Shown: positions 62,236-64,000 of the stretch, piece after piece | Numbering within the stretch: position 1 is the first letter of the stretch | Layout: each line of letters begins with the position of its first letter | Assembly (NCBI RefSeq): GCF_002078875.1 | Contig: NC_034421.1 | Location: 11,790,542 to 11,854,541, forward strand | Direction of reading: 5' to 3' | Length of the DNA stretch: 64,000 nucleotides | DNA from: Numida meleagris | Lineage: Eukaryota > Chordata > Aves > Galliformes > Numididae | Translations under genes and position numbers: made by a program | The notes under the pieces: model-generated | What the model saw: the letters and a program-made list of their open reading frames with translations, nothing else | The model's database searches: none | What the model was told of the DNA's origin: nothing

Positions 62236-63467
62236 CTGAAGCATATGAAAATATTAAATTCCTCATAAACCTGTTGAAGTATGAAATGTCTGCAAGTAAT
62301 CAGTATCTTGGCAACTACTTCTTTAATACAGATATTACAGAGTACTATGCAGCATTCCCATATTGATCTTCTATTTGACATAGCCTACTCTAAACCTAGT
62401 TTTCTTTGAGCTCAATTAACAGTAGCACAGCCTGATTCAAAATGATGCAATTTCCAGGCAGAATAGCAAATTTTGCCTATTGTCTGTCTGATTACCATTG
62501 ATTGGTAAAAGCAAATTAGAAAAACTATATTTAGCCACAACAGGTGCTTGTGCCAAAGCATGGAGGAGTCTGGAGCACGCTGGGACTCTGTTTGCTCCTG
62601 TCTCCTCTCCGACATTAAGATGTGATATTTACCTTCAACAGCATTTGGTAGAATATTGTCCTCACAGATTTGATTCCAGATTTCTCTCACATAATCTTCT
62701 ATCCTATGGCAAGCTGGCCACTAGTTCTAGAGGCTTAAAAAAAAAAGAGAGAGCAAAGAGGGTGTGCACCATGCTTATTGCTCTCACAGCACCTATACTA
62801 AATCAAGAAAGTTCACTTCCAAATTGCAAACAAGAATTCCCCAGACAAGGATCAACTGTGAACACCGACTGCTAAGGAACATGTTCTTTTTACATCTACT
62901 GCTTCCTCATTTAGAGACTCTTGGGCAGGGAATGTAGATTCCTATAAAGAAAGTACAAACTACAACATACGAAATCGCACAACAGAGCCTCTCTGGCCTC
63001 AAGATGCTCTTACATTTCTTAAATAGTAGAAGTAACTCTTTTGTTCTAAAATGTTCTGCGTAATTTACTTTTTATTCATAAGGCTTAATGTTAAGTCATT
63101 AATAGAAGATGGAAAAGCCTGTACAGTTGTCACAAAAAAAATCACTTCCTAGAAACAAAGGAAATATATTCAGAACTGCTTGTATTAATATTTTGTTAGT
63201 TAGATTATGTATTTCTATTTTACCACCTAATTACAATGCTGAGAGAAGTGAAGGCCTTGTGTGTAATACAGACATTATAAAGGTTTATATAAAACGAATT
63301 CCCCAAGTGTATCCAATTGTAAGTGTACTATACCTGTCTTACCACAAGGATTTAGTGTTTCTATAAATACAAAGTTTTTTTCTCCTAACTACATAAAATA
63401 ATCATCAGAAATCACATTCTTCTAAGACATAAAACTTAAAAGTAGAATTAGGATCAGGTGAGAAAAG

Positions 63468-63705
63468 ATCACAGAAAATCATGATCTTGAGGGGGCTCCC
63501 AAGGATCAGAGCCCAGCTCCTGGTTCCAGAGGACCACCCAAAATCCAAACCCTATGTTTGAGAGCATTGTCCAAAAACTCCTTGAATTCCAGCAGCTCAA
63601 GGATGTGACCACTGCTCTAGGGAGTCTGTTCCATGCACGACTATCTTCTGAGGTGAAGAAATTTTTCCTAACACCCAGTCAGACACTCCCAAGAAACATC
63701 AACAG
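63468..63705 (-). mobile_element. CR1 retrotransposon 3' end
   Basis: Read on the minus strand, the sequence follows a CR1 3' untranslated region. In order: a GTTAGGAAAAATTTCTTCAC segment, GGAACAGACTCCC, GAGCTGCTGGAATTCAAGGA, GTTTTTGGACAATGCTCTCA, a GGGTTTGGATTTTGGGTGGT segment, CCTCTGGAACCAGGAGCTGG, GATCCTTGGGAGCCCCCTC, and a terminal TTCTGTGAT. The final unit matches the ATTCTRTG-type end of CR1 rather than poly-A. The 3' wording differs from the copy at 45459-45714, so it belongs to a different CR1 subtype. It is 5'-truncated and non-coding. The boundaries are approximate to about 10 bp. Confidence 0.88.
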
Positions 63706-64000
63706 CACAAGGAAAAGGGTAAATAGAGGCATGTTTCTTTACTACAGTAATAGTGTCAAGAAAAAGCAAAGTACAAGGGACCTGGCAAGGCATTGGGAAA
63801 ATGAGGCCCAGGCCAGCGTGACTGCTGGGAAACACTGACAACAGCACTGCAGTACTCCAGTGGACATGCACAAGCTGGCGCAGGTTGAAATGCTGTTGGG
63901 TTTAAGAGGCAGCCCCAGGGTGACTGCAACAGATTTTGATGCCACGAAGTCATGGTGCGTGACATCACCGGGCAACGGACTGTGACCTCACGGCCCTCCA
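63706..64000. other. GC-richer flank at window end, unrecognised
   Basis: This stretch after the CR1 copy is GC-richer than the window average and has overlapping minus-strand frames (for example 77 codons at 63742-63975), with no recognised family. The part from about 63840 (AGTACTCCAGTGGACATGCA onward) has a repeat-like feel but matches nothing I can name. The window ends inside it, so its extent is unknown. Confidence 0.4.

Larger units (their letters stand above)
53512..63467. other. AT-rich non-coding stretch
   Basis: No recognised gene. It includes C/T-rich sequence to about 53585, a GC-rich patch at 53900-53970, short CA runs at 56185-56195 and 59669-59681, a hairpin at 60536-60559 and a minus-strand exon candidate at 62018-62235. 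Long parts (about 56-60 kb) hold hardly any open frame above 60 codons. Confidence 0.65.

Noticed and set aside
1..64000. Endogenous retrovirus, CRISPR array, operon or phage-like system
   Set aside because: No LTR pair, gag/pol-type retroviral motifs, regularly spaced repeats or tightly packed gene runs were found; the only reverse-transcriptase sequence is CR1.

Overview
This window looks like about 64 kb of bird nuclear DNA, probably intron or intergenic sequence. By eye it is AT-rich. No complete protein-coding gene, rRNA, tRNA, CRISPR array or bacterial-type operon is visible. The firmest sequences are decayed fragments of CR1, the main non-LTR retrotransposon of birds and other sauropsids. 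I saw no mammalian-type SINEs or L1. Low repeat density plus CR1 as the only recognisable element points to a bird; crocodilian or turtle DNA is less likely but not excluded. Species cannot be fixed.

Layout. 1-23 kb: AT-rich non-coding DNA with short hairpins and several short minus-strand candidate exons, the best being a 48-bp in-frame exon at 4779-4826. 23.1-23.4 kb: an old minus-strand CR1 3' part. 23.4-45.4 kb: mostly non-coding, with a short minus-strand CR1 ORF2 piece at 34.6 kb, AT microsatellites and a long unrecognised open frame at 40.7-41.2 kb. 45.46-45.71 kb: a plus-strand CR1 3' end. 46.0-49.6 kb: more GC-rich, with three plus-strand candidate exons in compatible phases and a broken minus-strand CR1 reverse-transcriptase segment (48.37-48.93 kb). 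52.8-53.5 kb: a pyrimidine-rich tract leading into another minus-strand CR1 ORF2 piece. 53.5-63.4 kb: non-coding, with a 218-bp minus-strand candidate exon at 62.0-62.2 kb. 63.47-63.70 kb: a minus-strand CR1 3' end.

The exon candidates rest only on splice-site sequence, open frame and phase. Splice-like site pairs of this kind also arise by chance in introns, and I recognised no protein family in any of them. If the minus-strand set is real, the window lies in the large introns of a minus-strand gene with short, phase-0, possibly alternative exons. Nothing here supports a new biological system beyond these hypotheses, which RNA or comparative data could settle.
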